A stretch of DNA of 64,000 nt from an uncultured Bacteroides sp. (lineage in GTDB: Bacteria > Bacteroidota > Bacteroidia > Bacteroidales > Bacteroidaceae). Both the position numbers and the translations under genes were made by a program. The notes below the pieces were generated by a model. It had not been told where the DNA came from, searched no databases, and saw nothing but the letters and a program-made list of their open reading frames with translations. Positions 9,621 to 18,734 of this stretch are shown here, one piece after another. The stretch spans positions 1 through 64,000 of the forward strand of contig NZ_OY782853.1 in NCBI RefSeq assembly GCF_963678425.1, read 5' to 3'. How positions within the stretch are numbered: position 1 is the first letter of the stretch; each line of letters starts with the position of its first letter.

Positions 9621-10871
9621 TTATTTAGATAAAGGCTTTTTATTTATTTCAAAATCCTCAGTCGAATTATTAGAATCCTGATAAGTAGTCTTTCCATTAT
9701 TAATACTGATCACCTTACGAATAACGCTAAATCCGGAATAAGTACCTCCAACTGTTGCAAAGCCACTATCCAATAAAGGAGGAAAGCGTTTTGTTATTGT
9801 CGCTGTATTGTTTTTTATTAAATCAACCGCATCAATTACATAGTCTACCGGTATTTTTTTACACAACCAATACTCTTCACTTTCACCCGGAGACATAAAA
9901 GACTCTGGAAGAGTCACGGTCTCAAATTCTGAGAATTCCTTTTCTGTAGCTTGTATCAGCATCATTCCTTGTCCAAACACACTGATCTGCCATAAATCTT
10001 TATAGCTTGGCCAAAAAGCTCTTTTCATATTTGGAGCAGGAAAATCAGGATACATATTTGATGGATCTGTAGAATACGCCTCATAGTCAACCTGTGATAA
10101 ATCCACCGGTGAATTAAGATTGTATTGTGCATTCTTATTATGAGGAGCAGCCATGGTAGCAATCGTGATACCCTGTCTGGGCTGAATAAAAACAGGTGCT
10201 TGTCCAGCAATAATCTTCCATGCAGCCTGTACGTATACATGTGTATATTCTCCTTGAGTTTCACCAGGCCAAAGAGGCCCAGCTGTACCTATACCTCCAT
10301 AATTTTCCGTATTTGCAATATAAATATCATTCAATAGAACCGGAGAATCAGAATTATTATATATAGTATAAAAATTATCATTCCTATAACTGCCGTTTGA
10401 TGGTGTACGTGATCCTGAATAATATAATTCCTTAAAGATGAGTGAGCTTTGAGTAGGAATAACCAGACTAATATTGTTTAATGATTCTGTTTCACCTAGT
10501 TTTAGTTTCACATTAGAGATAAAGCCTATCAAGTTAGCTCCTTTCAGGGTACTTTTACCTGTTGCCTCTGTTGCCTCTGCAGCCGTTAAACTTCCTATAA
10601 CATTGATTGTATATTCTCCCGGGAGTAAACCTTCCAAAGAGAACTTTCCCCAAAGGTCACTTTCGCGCTGATAAGTAATCTGCTCTGTCGTATTTGTCAG
10701 AGTCATTGATAAAGGAGTAGAAAAGGGCTTACTATCTCCAAAAACAGAATATTTTAAATGTAAGTTAATTGCATCCACATAAGCAGAATCACAAGCCTTA
10801 TCTTCCCGGCACGAGGAAAACACGCTCATAATGATTAACAACGCATAAAAGCGAATCATATATTTTATCAT
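9621..10871 (-). CDS. DUF4876 domain lipoprotein
   Basis: A 416-residue lipoprotein. The signal sequence ends in a lipobox-like SVFSSC, predicting a lipidated cysteine and an outer-membrane location. The early part looks like a cleaned-up beta-sandwich with repeated threonine strands (ITYQRESDLWGKFSLEGLLPGEYTINV, seen as two adjacent segments). The rest carries the conserved DUF4876 blocks LKELYYSGSRTP and FYTIYNNSDSPVLLNDIYIANTE-like. It begins 17 bp after the TonB receptor stop and abuts the DUF6850 gene. By analogy with SusD-like partners it may be the surface ligand-binding lipoprotein of this receptor, but it is not a SusD homologue by sequence. Confidence 0.82.
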   Translation of the reverse strand: MIKYMIRFYALLIIMSVFSSCREDKACDSAYVDAINLHLKYSVFGDSKPFSTPLSMTLTNTTEQITYQRESDLWGKFSLEGLLPGEYTINVIGSLTAAEATEATGKSTLKGANLIGFISNVKLKLGETESLNNISLVIPTQSSLIFKELYYSGSRTPSNGSYRNDNFYTIYNNSDSPVLLNDIYIANTENYGGIGTAGPLWPGETQGEYTHVYVQAAWKIIAGQAPVFIQPRQGITIATMAAPHNKNAQYNLNSPVDLSQVDYEAYSTDPSNMYPDFPAPNMKRAFWPSYKDLWQISVFGQGMMLIQATEKEFSEFETVTLPESFMSPGESEEYWLCKKIPVDYVIDAVDLIKNNTATITKRFPPLLDSGFATVGGTYSGFSVIRKVISINNGKTTYQDSNNSTEDFEINKKPLSK

Positions 10872-10888
10872 GAGTTTCTGTTTTTAAA

Positions 10889-13687
10889 TTAAAATTTAAA
10901 CCATATTTCAGTTCCAAAAAACTGTTCCGGATTACGTGATTTATAATTTCCCGGATTGCGTTTGTTTTCTTCTAAAGGATTACTATTAAACAAGTTGTTT
11001 ACAAAGAATGCAAAACCACCAAACTTCTTAATCTCTTTAGTCAGCCTCAGATTAAACAGACAAAGCGGAGAATAAGAATCTGTAATTTCTCGATTAAGAA
11101 GTATCTGTCTCTGAATATCCGGACTAATTGAACTGCCCGCCACAATAGGAGTATAACTTAAATTGGAAGCAGAAAGATATCCAATAGGATATTTATTTTC
11201 CAGCCCTAAATATTTATGTGTATCTGTCCAAATGGTTTGCATTGATAAGGAAATAACAAAGCCAATCCTTGGTATATTATGAACAATACGCAGGTTAGTA
11301 GAAAAACGCTCATATAAACTTCCGTCTCCACTACCATAAACACCAATATCTTTGTAAGTTCCATCGGCATCCGGACTCTTTTCATAAAAAGAATTGGAAG
11401 TAGAATAGAGTTTGCTCTGCATCCATGCTCCATTTAAAATAAAGGAAGTGCGAATCGCTTTAATTTGTCCGAAGTCAAAATCAAACTCTACACCGTTGTT
11501 TTCATTAATTTTATCATTAAGAGGTTTGTTGTAACCCAAAACTATTTTAGTGGTCTTATCAACTGTTAATTCTGGATATGTACCGGTTCTATTTACACCT
11601 GTATATTTTATAAGATCAAAAAGATGATAGGAATCAAAATCTGAGCCAAAAGAATAGCCATTCTTTAGTTTCTCATTATATCCGGTTACAGAAAAATTCA
11701 TTTGTCCCAACTTTAGTTCAAACCCTATTTCACTTTTTCTGTTTTTAGCGATCTTTAAATTCTTATTTGCAGTATCATAAACCTTTGTGGTTACAATACT
11801 TAGTTTTTGCTGTTCAGCTAATCCTGTTAAACCAGAATTATCAAAGTTTATAAAATCATAATATGCTTTATCTGGATATAGGTACATTAAAGGAGGAGCT
11901 TTTGCTGTGATACCAAAGCCACCTCGTATGCTTAATATATTAGGAACAAGTTCATAAGACAAATTAATACGTGGAGAAATAACCGTTCCTCCTTCTTCTT
12001 TCCCCGGCTGAATCATATCAAAACGAGCACCTAACTGAACTTTTAACGATCTGTCAAGAATTACTCTTTCCGCATTATCCTCCACATAGAAAGAGAGCTG
12101 ATTTAATGCAGGAATATCTGTATATGGCCTCATTCTAATGCCACTTGAAGGAGGCATCAATGGGTCAAACACTTTCCCTCTACCGAAATTGACATCTGTT
12201 TTCCATTCGGCTCCTGCCACAATACGGTTCTTTATCTTCCAGAAATCAGCAAAAAAGTTCGAAGTAACCTTTGCAAACAAGTTTAGTGGTTTTCCATAAG
12301 TTGTCATTTTGGTAAGGAACTCATATGGAAGGATATTAGTAGCTGCAGGATTGCTACCTATATTAGTAATTTGATGGCCTGATGCATCATATATTTCATC
12401 CTGTCTATTTGAAGCAATAGTTCCATCATTCATTGCTGAGGTAACCATGTATCCGAAATTCCCTTTTATTTCCTGATTATATCCTTTCTGAACTTCATAA
12501 TTTGCAGAAAGATTCAAACGTACAACCTTTAATAATTTGTAATTGCAGTTCCATGCCACATTGGTGTTGAATTTAAATCCAGTGTTCTTTGATGAACGTT
12601 CACGCTGATATCTTGTATCAGATGGATCGAGCTTTTGGGCATCCAGATCCGAATAAAATCCCAATCCTGTAGTTGTGTTCAGTTTTTCTCTAAAAACTTT
12701 AGTATACAGCAAATTTCCGGTAAAACGTTGAAAACCCTGAGAAGGTCGTCGTTCGTCTGCTAAAGATTTAGCATAATCAAAATCAAAACTCAACTTTCCA
12801 TATTCCTTGCCTAAGTTAAATCCCTTGCCTATAGAAGTTTGAGTCAACGTTGGGTTAATTTTCAGTCTTACTTGTATAGGATAGACACCTGCTTTAGGAT
12901 TTATAATGATAACGCCGGATGTTAAATCACCATATTCTACAGAAGGAATTCCTCTGATAACATCAACCGACTCAATATTATCTACAGATATTTGCCGCAT
13001 ATCTGTACCAGAACCGGCTGTGGAAGTAAAACTGGTATTCAGGCTACCGTCTTTTGCTGTATTCCCAATCTGTAAATTGGCGTTATTAGAAACCGGAGCC
13101 CCATTAAATACAATAGAAGTACCCATACTGTTAAGTGCATCTGTTTGCACCTGTCGCAAAGAAGCTTTTCCCGGAGAATTCAGAGTTGGATTAGATGCCA
13201 GCTGTCCTGGAAGAAGTTCCATTATATCTGTCAGGCTTGTGGCTTGAAGGTGATCTATAGCAGTGCGGGAAATAGATGAAGAAGTAGCAGCTCCAACCCT
13301 ATTATTCTTTGCCGTGACAACAACTTCATCTAATGCAAAGTTTTCTTCACTCATATAGAACTTTTGCGGAGAGCTACTTTTCTCGCTTATATTCACTTTC
13401 TTTTCAACAACCAGCATACCAACAAAACGAATGCTTATATCTGTTACTCCTACTGGTACTTGTTTAAAAGAGAACATTCCATCAGAATCTGTAATTGTAG
13501 AAATGCCATACTGAGGGAGATTTACAGTTGCTCCCGGAATAGGCATCTTATTTCCTTGTTCAAATACAAACCCTCTATAATCGATTCTTTTTGATTTAGA
13601 GTTATTTTGTGCCATAAGCATATGCGGTAGCATTGCAATGATGCATAAAAAAAGGAAAAAGAATTTCTTAGCAAAGTTCTTATACAT
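10889..13687 (-). CDS. TonB-dependent receptor with carboxypeptidase-like N-terminal domain
   Basis: A 932-residue outer-membrane transporter. A signal sequence ends near LMAQ. A CarboxypepD_reg-like beta-sandwich follows at about residues 36-125 (GFVFEQGNKMPIPGATVNL). The plug spans about 130-265 (TDIMELLPGQ and VDVIRGIPSVEYGDLTSG), then a 22-strand barrel ends in EIWFKF. It is the first gene of a four-gene operon (receptor, DUF4876, DUF6850, M16 peptidase) lying downstream of a FISUMP lipoprotein and a stem-loop. No separate promoter was found in the 133-bp gap, so it may depend on readthrough from 14705-14712. The ligand is unknown; the co-encoded M16 peptidase hints at a peptide-containing substrate. 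Confidence 0.95.
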   Translation of the reverse strand: MYKNFAKKFFFLFLCIIAMLPHMLMAQNNSKSKRIDYRGFVFEQGNKMPIPGATVNLPQYGISTITDSDGMFSFKQVPVGVTDISIRFVGMLVVEKKVNISEKSSSPQKFYMSEENFALDEVVVTAKNNRVGAATSSSISRTAIDHLQATSLTDIMELLPGQLASNPTLNSPGKASLRQVQTDALNSMGTSIVFNGAPVSNNANLQIGNTAKDGSLNTSFTSTAGSGTDMRQISVDNIESVDVIRGIPSVEYGDLTSGVIIINPKAGVYPIQVRLKINPTLTQTSIGKGFNLGKEYGKLSFDFDYAKSLADERRPSQGFQRFTGNLLYTKVFREKLNTTTGLGFYSDLDAQKLDPSDTRYQRERSSKNTGFKFNTNVAWNCNYKLLKVVRLNLSANYEVQKGYNQEIKGNFGYMVTSAMNDGTIASNRQDEIYDASGHQITNIGSNPAATNILPYEFLTKMTTYGKPLNLFAKVTSNFFADFWKIKNRIVAGAEWKTDVNFGRGKVFDPLMPPSSGIRMRPYTDIPALNQLSFYVEDNAERVILDRSLKVQLGARFDMIQPGKEEGGTVISPRINLSYELVPNILSIRGGFGITAKAPPLMYLYPDKAYYDFINFDNSGLTGLAEQQKLSIVTTKVYDTANKNLKIAKNRKSEIGFELKLGQMNFSVTGYNEKLKNGYSFGSDFDSYHLFDLIKYTGVNRTGTYPELTVDKTTKIVLGYNKPLNDKINENNGVEFDFDFGQIKAIRTSFILNGAWMQSKLYSTSNSFYEKSPDADGTYKDIGVYGSGDGSLYERFSTNLRIVHNIPRIGFVISLSMQTIWTDTHKYLGLENKYPIGYLSASNLSYTPIVAGSSISPDIQRQILLNREITDSYSPLCLFNLRLTKEIKKFGGFAFFVNNLFNSNPLEENKRNPGNYKSRNPEQFFGTEIWFKF

Positions 13688-13734
13688 AGAGATAAAGAAT
13701 AAATAACAACATTAATATATATATATAAAAAGCC

Positions 13735-13767
13735 AACCAGCCTTGAACAAAAATTCAAAGACTGGTT
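13735..13767 (-). terminator. Stem-loop with T-run between FISUMP gene and TonB operon
   Basis: AACCAG pairs with CTGGTT and CTTGAA with TTCAA, leaving a small bulge. On the minus strand the stem is followed by CTTTTTATATAT. It sits 54 bp after the FISUMP stop and before the receptor start, so it could terminate or attenuate transcription into the receptor operon. Confidence 0.6.
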
Positions 13768-13820
13768 AGTATATAGTATGATTAGTAACTATTCTATTTT
13801 CAGAATAGAACTAATTACGT

Positions 13821-14561
13821 TTAGTCTTTAATACATCTGATAGGCATAGCAACATTTACTTCATTCTCACCACCTTTTTTCCCTAGCATAATATCTGAAT
13901 TATCACTTAATGTATATGCATTTTTAAAGCTACGGGAAGATAAAGGTACATCAGCATTAAGAGCACCTGCCCAAAGATAAGCGGCAGTTGGAAGATAAAC
14001 TCCCGGGGTGGCAGTAGCACGAGTTGCAACATCAGTACCAACGATACGAACGTATCCGGTTCTTGCAAGAAGTAGTTTCTTATATAATGCTTTTGCTGCC
14101 TGGAACTCAGCATCAGTCTGGTCTGTCATTCCATCATAATCAGCCCAAGCCGCATCTGTTATTTTCTTCATCTCAGCTTGATTTGGAATTCTCCATCCTG
14201 CAGGACAAGGAGTATTCTCACCTTTTGACCAGTCTTTCAGAGTCTCACCCGTAGCATTCCATTCTTTATCATAATTACTTATTGTTCCATCAGCATTAAC
14301 CTTCACTGGAGTATTCTTACCCCACTGGTAATAATAACCTTTTGATGCTGCATTAGGATTCTTTGAATCACCGTTATATTTTTCTGTAGCCCCAACATTT
14401 CTATCGAGTATATAAAACCCTAACTCAGTTTTTGTATTCAAAACTTCATAAGTTGTCCACCCCGGAGTTCCAGTTCCGTCGTCTACTTTTTTGTCAGAAT
14501 CATCACCACATGAAACCATAAAGAAAGGAATCACAGCTAAAAGAAAATACTTTTTTTTCAT
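13821..14561 (-). CDS. FISUMP-domain lipoprotein
   Basis: A 246-residue lipoprotein (lipobox FFMVSC, then GDDSDKK). It shows the hallmarks of the Fibrobacter succinogenes major paralogous (FISUMP) domain: an early LDRNVGA-like segment, YYQWGKN, the conserved CPAGWRIPNQAEM block, and a C-terminal MPIRCIKD. Such domains occur in surface proteins of Bacteroidetes and Fibrobacteres and are thought to be adhesive or structural; function is not defined. It precedes the TonB receptor operon on the same strand, separated by 133 bp and a stem-loop, and has its own -7 element at 14705-14712. Confidence 0.85.
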   Translation of the reverse strand: MKKKYFLLAVIPFFMVSCGDDSDKKVDDGTGTPGWTTYEVLNTKTELGFYILDRNVGATEKYNGDSKNPNAASKGYYYQWGKNTPVKVNADGTISNYDKEWNATGETLKDWSKGENTPCPAGWRIPNQAEMKKITDAAWADYDGMTDQTDAEFQAAKALYKKLLLARTGYVRIVGTDVATRATATPGVYLPTAAYLWAGALNADVPLSSRSFKNAYTLSDNSDIMLGKKGGENEVNVAMPIRCIKD

Positions 14562-14704
14562 AATTAATTTTTTAATATTCAGGATTGATTTGGAATTTCA
14601 ATATTTTATTCAAAAGACATAAAAAGAATCGATCCACACTAAAACAAATGCGAATAAAAACAAATAGATACAAATAATGCTTTTTAAAATTCAAATTGAT
14701 TCAA

Positions 14705-14712
14705 CAAAGATA
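14705..14712 (-). promoter_or_regulatory. -7 promoter element for the FISUMP gene (and possibly the TonB operon)
   Basis: The minus strand reads TAtcTTTG. A TTG at 14730-14732 is at a plausible -33 distance. The predicted leader is about 135 bases. Confidence 0.45.
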
Positions 14713-15082
14713 TGTATTAAATTCATTAACAATTAATAAATATGCGTTAATTATTGTTATTAAACATGAATAAAAAAAGAGACTTAATGCATATCTCCCA
14801 TTATACTGTAAGATAAGGTAACCTTTTTTCATATCTTATTAATGAAAACATCGATATATTAAAGCAATTATTAGCAAATTAATGGTTGCATTTTTTTAAT
14901 TGAATTATATCTCTAAAGATTTCTTCATATTTGCATCGATTAAATATCAGAAACGATTATTCAGAAATTGAAGTTAGGTAAATCTTGCTTATATCAGTAA
15001 GATATTCTTATTAAAAACAGTTTGAATATCCGGAATGAGCTCAACTATTCAAAGAATAAAACAACTATATAAAATATTTCAG
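14713..15082. other. AT-rich intergenic region
   Basis: No coding potential was recognised. The region lies between divergent transcription units (FISUMP gene leftward, DUF5106 gene rightward) and contains only promoter-like AT-rich sequence. CATATTTGC near 14928 is one base from a -7 box. Confidence 0.5.
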
Positions 15083-15160
15083 TAACTTTGGTCCTGTTTT
15101 TTTAAGTGATCTATCGCATATTCAGATTATTAAACTTTAGTCATAAGAATAATATCTTTG
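15083..15160 (+). promoter_or_regulatory. Two -7 elements upstream of the DUF5106 gene
   Basis: TAacTTTG at 15083-15090 and TAtcTTTG at 15153-15160. The second would start transcripts near 15166, downstream of the ATG at 15158. This favours the internal ATG at 15248 as the true start. Confidence 0.5.
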
Positions 15161-15247
15161 AATGCTAAAAGCTTTCTTCTGTTTATACAGAAGAAAGCAA
15201 GCAGCAATATTATTATTTATAAACGGCTATTTATACCTGATTTTGGA

Positions 15248-16180
15248 ATGAAATATATTTTGTTATTTATATCTGTCCTATTATTCACCTGTTGCGTTAA
15301 GAAACCCTGTCAGGAAGATACAAAATCACCTCTTGAGGTATCACAAAAGTCCTCTTTTACTTTACCGAAAATTCCCTCAATATTCACAAATGAAGAGCAG
15401 CGCATAGAATTCCTATCAGAAAATTACTGGAATAATTTTAAGTTCCAGGATACTGCTCTTATTAATCAGCCTAAGTTTTTACACCATTTATTCACCAACT
15501 TCCTTGGATTATTATCACAAGTTCCAGATTCTGTAAGCATAAAATGCATTAATCATATGATGATCCAGGCAGAAGCAGATAGCTTAATGTATAACTGCTT
15601 TATATCTATGAGTGAAAAATACTTATACGATCCAAACTCTCCTTTAAGAAATGAATCTCTCTACATCGCTGTCTTGAAAAATATACTAGCCTCAAATAAA
15701 ATAGACGAAGCTCACAAAATTCGGCCCCGAAACCATTATAAAATAGCAATAAAAAACCGTCCTGGCAAAATGGCTGCTGACTTTCGTTACACATTGGCTA
15801 CAGGCAAACAAGGACGACTTTATTGTATACATAGTTCCTATACGCTGATATATTTCAATAATCCGGATTGCGGAGATTGTAAAATTGTAAAGAAACAAAT
15901 GGCTTTCAGCCAGGTTCTAAACGACCTGTTACGGAGCAAAAAACTAGAAATACTTTCTCTTTACCCTGACAAGGATCTTTCTATCTGGTCAAAAAATTAT
16001 TCACAACTTCCAGACAGCTGGATCAGAGCTTATGACAAAGGGACTATTGTACTGAAGAAAGAATTATACGATCTCAAAGCCATTCCTACCTTATATCTCC
16101 TTGACAAGGATAAAAAAGTATTGCTTAAAGATGCACCATTTGAAGCTATTGAAAACTATTTATCAACAATTAAAATATGA
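15248..16180 (+). CDS. DUF5106 / thioredoxin-like lipoprotein
   Basis: A 310-residue exported protein when started at 15248. There MKYILLFISVLLFTCC provides a clean lipoprotein signal; the longer reading from 15158 puts 30 extra residues in front of it and is not favoured. The N-terminal half has DUF5106-like features (RIEFLSENYWNNFKFQD, then a helical stretch). The C-terminal half is a thioredoxin fold with an atypical redox pair in NPDCGDCKIVKKQM (CxxC) and the cis-proline segment KAIPTLYLLD. Likely a periplasmic thiol-disulfide protein; its client is unknown. It is monocistronic and divergent from the FISUMP/TonB cluster. The region after it (16181-16343) shows no gene. Confidence 0.82.
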   Translation: MKYILLFISVLLFTCCVKKPCQEDTKSPLEVSQKSSFTLPKIPSIFTNEEQRIEFLSENYWNNFKFQDTALINQPKFLHHLFTNFLGLLSQVPDSVSIKCINHMMIQAEADSLMYNCFISMSEKYLYDPNSPLRNESLYIAVLKNILASNKIDEAHKIRPRNHYKIAIKNRPGKMAADFRYTLATGKQGRLYCIHSSYTLIYFNNPDCGDCKIVKKQMAFSQVLNDLLRSKKLEILSLYPDKDLSIWSKNYSQLPDSWIRAYDKGTIVLKKELYDLKAIPTLYLLDKDKKVLLKDAPFEAIENYLSTIKI

Positions 16181-16331
16181 TGATACTTTGAAATTCTTCT
16201 ATAAAAGCTACTCTTTAGGTTACATAAGTTTCTTCTTCAAGAAATACGACTAAATTTAATTTAGCTATCAGCCCTGCTTCAAAAACCATTTCTTAGTTTC
16301 TTGGAATCCCATTATTTCTTATTTTAGTCCC

Positions 16332-16379
16332 TTTGTCTATCCTCTATTCTGCTTTCAGCTTCTTTGAAATCAGATTATC
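16332..16379. repeat. 48-bp direct repeat, right copy (3' end of doxX)
   Basis: Contains the last codons of doxX and 12 bases beyond. It is repeated at 4972-5019 with two mismatches in the same orientation. The pair brackets about 11.4 kb. Confidence 0.85.
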
Positions 16380-16808
16380 AACAGCATAGCGTCCACTTCC
16401 GCCAATGAGAAGAACAAGAGCCAGACCCACAACAAGAATAAAGTATTCAATTCCTTCGCCCTTTTGCGCTCCGAACCAGTTCATGAAAAAACCATTGTTG
16501 ATATGTCCGCCAAGAACGGCAGCTCCTGCCATGGTTAAACCTACAGAGAAAGCCATAAAGCGGGTTCCGGCTCCTGCAAGAATACCTATGCTTCCTACAA
16601 ATTCTGCCAGAATTACCAGAACTCCAATGAGAAGGGGCATTCCCATGGATTGAAAGGCTCCGAGTGTGCCGTAAAAGCCGTATCCTCCGAAAGCTCCGAG
16701 GGCTTTTTGCATTCCGTGAGGTAATATAACAAGGCCTAATGCCAAACGTGCTACTAATAATGACCATGATTGTTGGTCGGTTGCTAAGAATTTTTTAATT
16801 GTGTTCAT
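16344..16808 (-). CDS. DoxX family membrane protein
   Basis: A 154-residue integral membrane protein with four hydrophobic helices (LLVARLALGLVILPHGMQKA; FQSMGMPLLIGVLVILAEFV; FMAFSVGLTMAGAAVLGG; YFILVVGLALVLLIGGSG). The HGMQKALGAFGGYG segment is typical of DoxX/YphA-like proteins. The family is linked to quinone or redox-associated stress functions without a settled reaction. It starts 36 bp after the pirin stop, so the two form an operon, and an AraC regulator lies just upstream. Its last 36 coding bases and flank are duplicated at 4972-5019. Confidence 0.92.
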   Translation of the reverse strand: MNTIKKFLATDQQSWSLLVARLALGLVILPHGMQKALGAFGGYGFYGTLGAFQSMGMPLLIGVLVILAEFVGSIGILAGAGTRFMAFSVGLTMAGAAVLGGHINNGFFMNWFGAQKGEGIEYFILVVGLALVLLIGGSGRYAVDNLISKKLKAE

Positions 16809-16844
16809 AATGTCTATTTTTTTATTATAATATTTCTAACTTGA

Positions 16845-17555
16845 TTATTGCATTGGTACTTCCATCACCAACAGTTTTGTTTTTGCAGATGTTGTTATTT
16901 CTATTGACTCTGCTTCACTAACGCCTAGTCCGTCTCTTCTGTTCAACTCCTGTCCGGCAACTGTTACTTTTCCTTCTATTACAAAGAAGTAAACACCGTT
17001 CTTCTTATCTTTCAGTTGGTACGTCCCATTCCATACTTCAGACAAATCGCCGAGGTGAAACCAGGCATTCTGATAAATCCAGACTCCCTGATCTTCGGAG
17101 TTAGGTGAAAGTATCTGATAAAATTCATCGGGTTTCTGAATATCGGCCAAGGTAATCTGATCATACCGCGGTGTTACATTCTTTTTGTTCGGGAGTACCC
17201 ATATTTGCAGTAAGCCGACTTCTTTATCTTTATTCTTATTGAACTCACTATGGAAGATGCCGGTCCCGGCACTCATCACCTGAATTTCGCCGGTAGTGAT
17301 AACGCCGTGATTGCCCATGCTGTCCTTATGTTCCAGATCGCCGTAAAGCGGAATGGTAATTATCTCCATATTGTCATGAGGATGCTTGCCGAAACCTTCT
17401 CCTGGTGCAATTTGGTCGTCGTTGAGTACTCTAAGCATACCAAAATGTACACGCTGAGGATTGTAATAATTGGCAAAGCTAAAAGTATGGTGGGTGTCGA
17501 GCCAGCCATGATTGGCATGCCCGCGTGTTTCTGATTTATGCAATATTGTTTTCAT
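16845..17555 (-). CDS. Pirin family protein
   Basis: A 236-residue bicupin. The N-terminal cupin keeps the pirin iron ligands in HFGMLRVLNDDQIAPGEGFGKHPHDNMEI (read as two blocks) with further ligands in HSEFN. It also carries the family motif STRGHANHGWLDTHHTFSFA in slightly varied form (ETRGHANHGWLDTHHTFSFA). Pirins bind iron; some have quercetinase activity or act as redox-sensitive co-regulators. It sits between an AraC regulator and doxX. A -7 element at 17601-17608 and a CGGCA-N6-TGCCG palindrome lie just upstream. Confidence 0.93.
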   Translation of the reverse strand: MKTILHKSETRGHANHGWLDTHHTFSFANYYNPQRVHFGMLRVLNDDQIAPGEGFGKHPHDNMEIITIPLYGDLEHKDSMGNHGVITTGEIQVMSAGTGIFHSEFNKNKDKEVGLLQIWVLPNKKNVTPRYDQITLADIQKPDEFYQILSPNSEDQGVWIYQNAWFHLGDLSEVWNGTYQLKDKKNGVYFFVIEGKVTVAGQELNRRDGLGVSEAESIEITTSAKTKLLVMEVPMQ

Positions 17556-17600
17556 ACCTCTTCTTTTTTATTACTCAAACTCTCTTTGAATTTGATATGA

Positions 17601-17624
17601 CAAAGATACGGCAGTGATATGCCG
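17601..17624 (-). promoter_or_regulatory. Pirin-doxX promoter with adjacent palindrome
   Basis: The minus strand -7 box TAtcTTTG occupies 17601-17608, giving a leader of about 40 bases. Immediately upstream, 17609-17624 is a CGGCA-N6-TGCCG dyad lying between -7 and -33, where a regulator could act. Confidence 0.5.
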
Positions 17625-17660
17625 AACGAAGTAATGAAATCAGGTGAATGATTGCAAAAA

Positions 17661-18551
17661 TCAGGACTGACGTGCTAAAACTCGAAATTCGGAGGGTGTT
17701 TGACCGGTTATTTTCTTAAAAAAGTTATTGAAATGGGCCGATTCTTCGAAACCAAGTTCGTAAGCCAGCTCTTTGCTGCTGATCTCACTAAAAAGCAGTG
17801 AACGTTTTGCTTCGATAATTATCTTAGTCTGAATATGATCTTTGGCTGATTTGCCGGTAATGCTTTTCACCGTTTTATTCAGATAATCGGCTGTAACATT
17901 TAACTTATTGGCATAATCGGAGACTAAATGCATGGATGCATAGTGCTTATTCAGCAATTGCTTAAACGAATGCAACAGCTGATTAGTGGTTTCCTGCAAC
18001 TGCGGGTTATTATTCTTGTACACCGAACAATGATTATTGCTTTGTATAAAGAAAAGCTTCATTAGTGCACCGATGGCTTCCTGAGTGTAACTTTCAAGTG
18101 AGTTCGAAAAGAATTCTATCTGAGAAATTATATTAAGATAGACGGGCATCTGTATTTCATTGATTGACAATGGAGGCGACTGACCGAATTCATTAAACAG
18201 ATAAATACCGTTTATCAGTTTATCAGAAATGGAATTGGAGATTAAAAACTCATCGGTAAATTTCATTGTCCAGCCTTTAGGTTCAGAAGTAGGAATTACC
18301 TGATGCATCTGTCCGGGAACAATAAAATAAATACTGTGATCTTCAATCGGGTACTCTGTAAAGTCAACAATATGAGTTCCGGCTCCCTTCTCAAAAAAAA
18401 TAATAGTATAATAATCATGACGGTGCGGAATATCAGATTCGCCGTGTTTCATACGATACAAATCCTCAAGCCGTCTGAGCGAAAAAGAAAGATTATTTCC
18501 TTCAAATTCGGGAAAGGTATAAGTTCTTATGTCTTTTGAGAGCTGGTTCAT
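17661..18551 (-). CDS. AraC family transcriptional regulator
   Basis: A 296-residue one-component regulator. The N-terminal cupin sensor has HRHDYYTIIFFEKGAGTHIVDF and a histidine-rich pocket. The C-terminal double HTH (about residues 195-293) ends in the AraC signature region ELAYELGFEESAHFNNFFKK then TGQTPSEFR. It lies 105 bp upstream of pirin-doxX on the same strand and probably controls that operon. A perfect -7 box at 18555-18563 is only 4 bp ahead of the ATG, so the mRNA would be almost leaderless. No better internal start is apparent (the next Met is residue 34). Confidence 0.92.
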   Translation of the reverse strand: MNQLSKDIRTYTFPEFEGNNLSFSLRRLEDLYRMKHGESDIPHRHDYYTIIFFEKGAGTHIVDFTEYPIEDHSIYFIVPGQMHQVIPTSEPKGWTMKFTDEFLISNSISDKLINGIYLFNEFGQSPPLSINEIQMPVYLNIISQIEFFSNSLESYTQEAIGALMKLFFIQSNNHCSVYKNNNPQLQETTNQLLHSFKQLLNKHYASMHLVSDYANKLNVTADYLNKTVKSITGKSAKDHIQTKIIIEAKRSLLFSEISSKELAYELGFEESAHFNNFFKKITGQTPSEFRVLARQS

Positions 18552-18554
18552 CCT

Positions 18555-18563
18555 GCAAATATA
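18555..18563 (-). promoter_or_regulatory. -7 element abutting the AraC start codon
   Basis: The minus strand reads TAtaTTTGC, an exact match to the consensus, ending 4 bp before the ATG at 18551. Confidence 0.45.
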
Positions 18564-18648
18564 AACAATTATCTGAGCTTATGGCCCGCTCTGAATATTT
18601 TGCTTTTAAACTTTGAAAAGTTATTATAGATATAAAAGTCCGGAATAA

Positions 18649-18677
18649 ATAAACAAATCATCTCCATATTTGTTTAT
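18649..18677. promoter_or_regulatory. Inverted repeat upstream of hcp
   Basis: Perfect 10-bp arms ATAAACAAAT and ATTTGTTTAT with a 9-base spacer, centred about 72 bp before the hcp start. A weak -7 (TAttTTTC, 18685-18692) follows, so the dyad would cover the -33 region. Candidate operator. Confidence 0.5.
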
Positions 18678-18734
18678 CTGATACTATTTTTCCAAGCCTA
18701 AATCATTGTATACTAACTTCTAAAATGAAATACT

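Noticed and set aside
15158..15247. Upstream start for the DUF5106 protein
   Set aside because: The 30 extra residues precede a perfect lipoprotein signal, and a -7 box at 15153-15160 would start the mRNA after this ATG.
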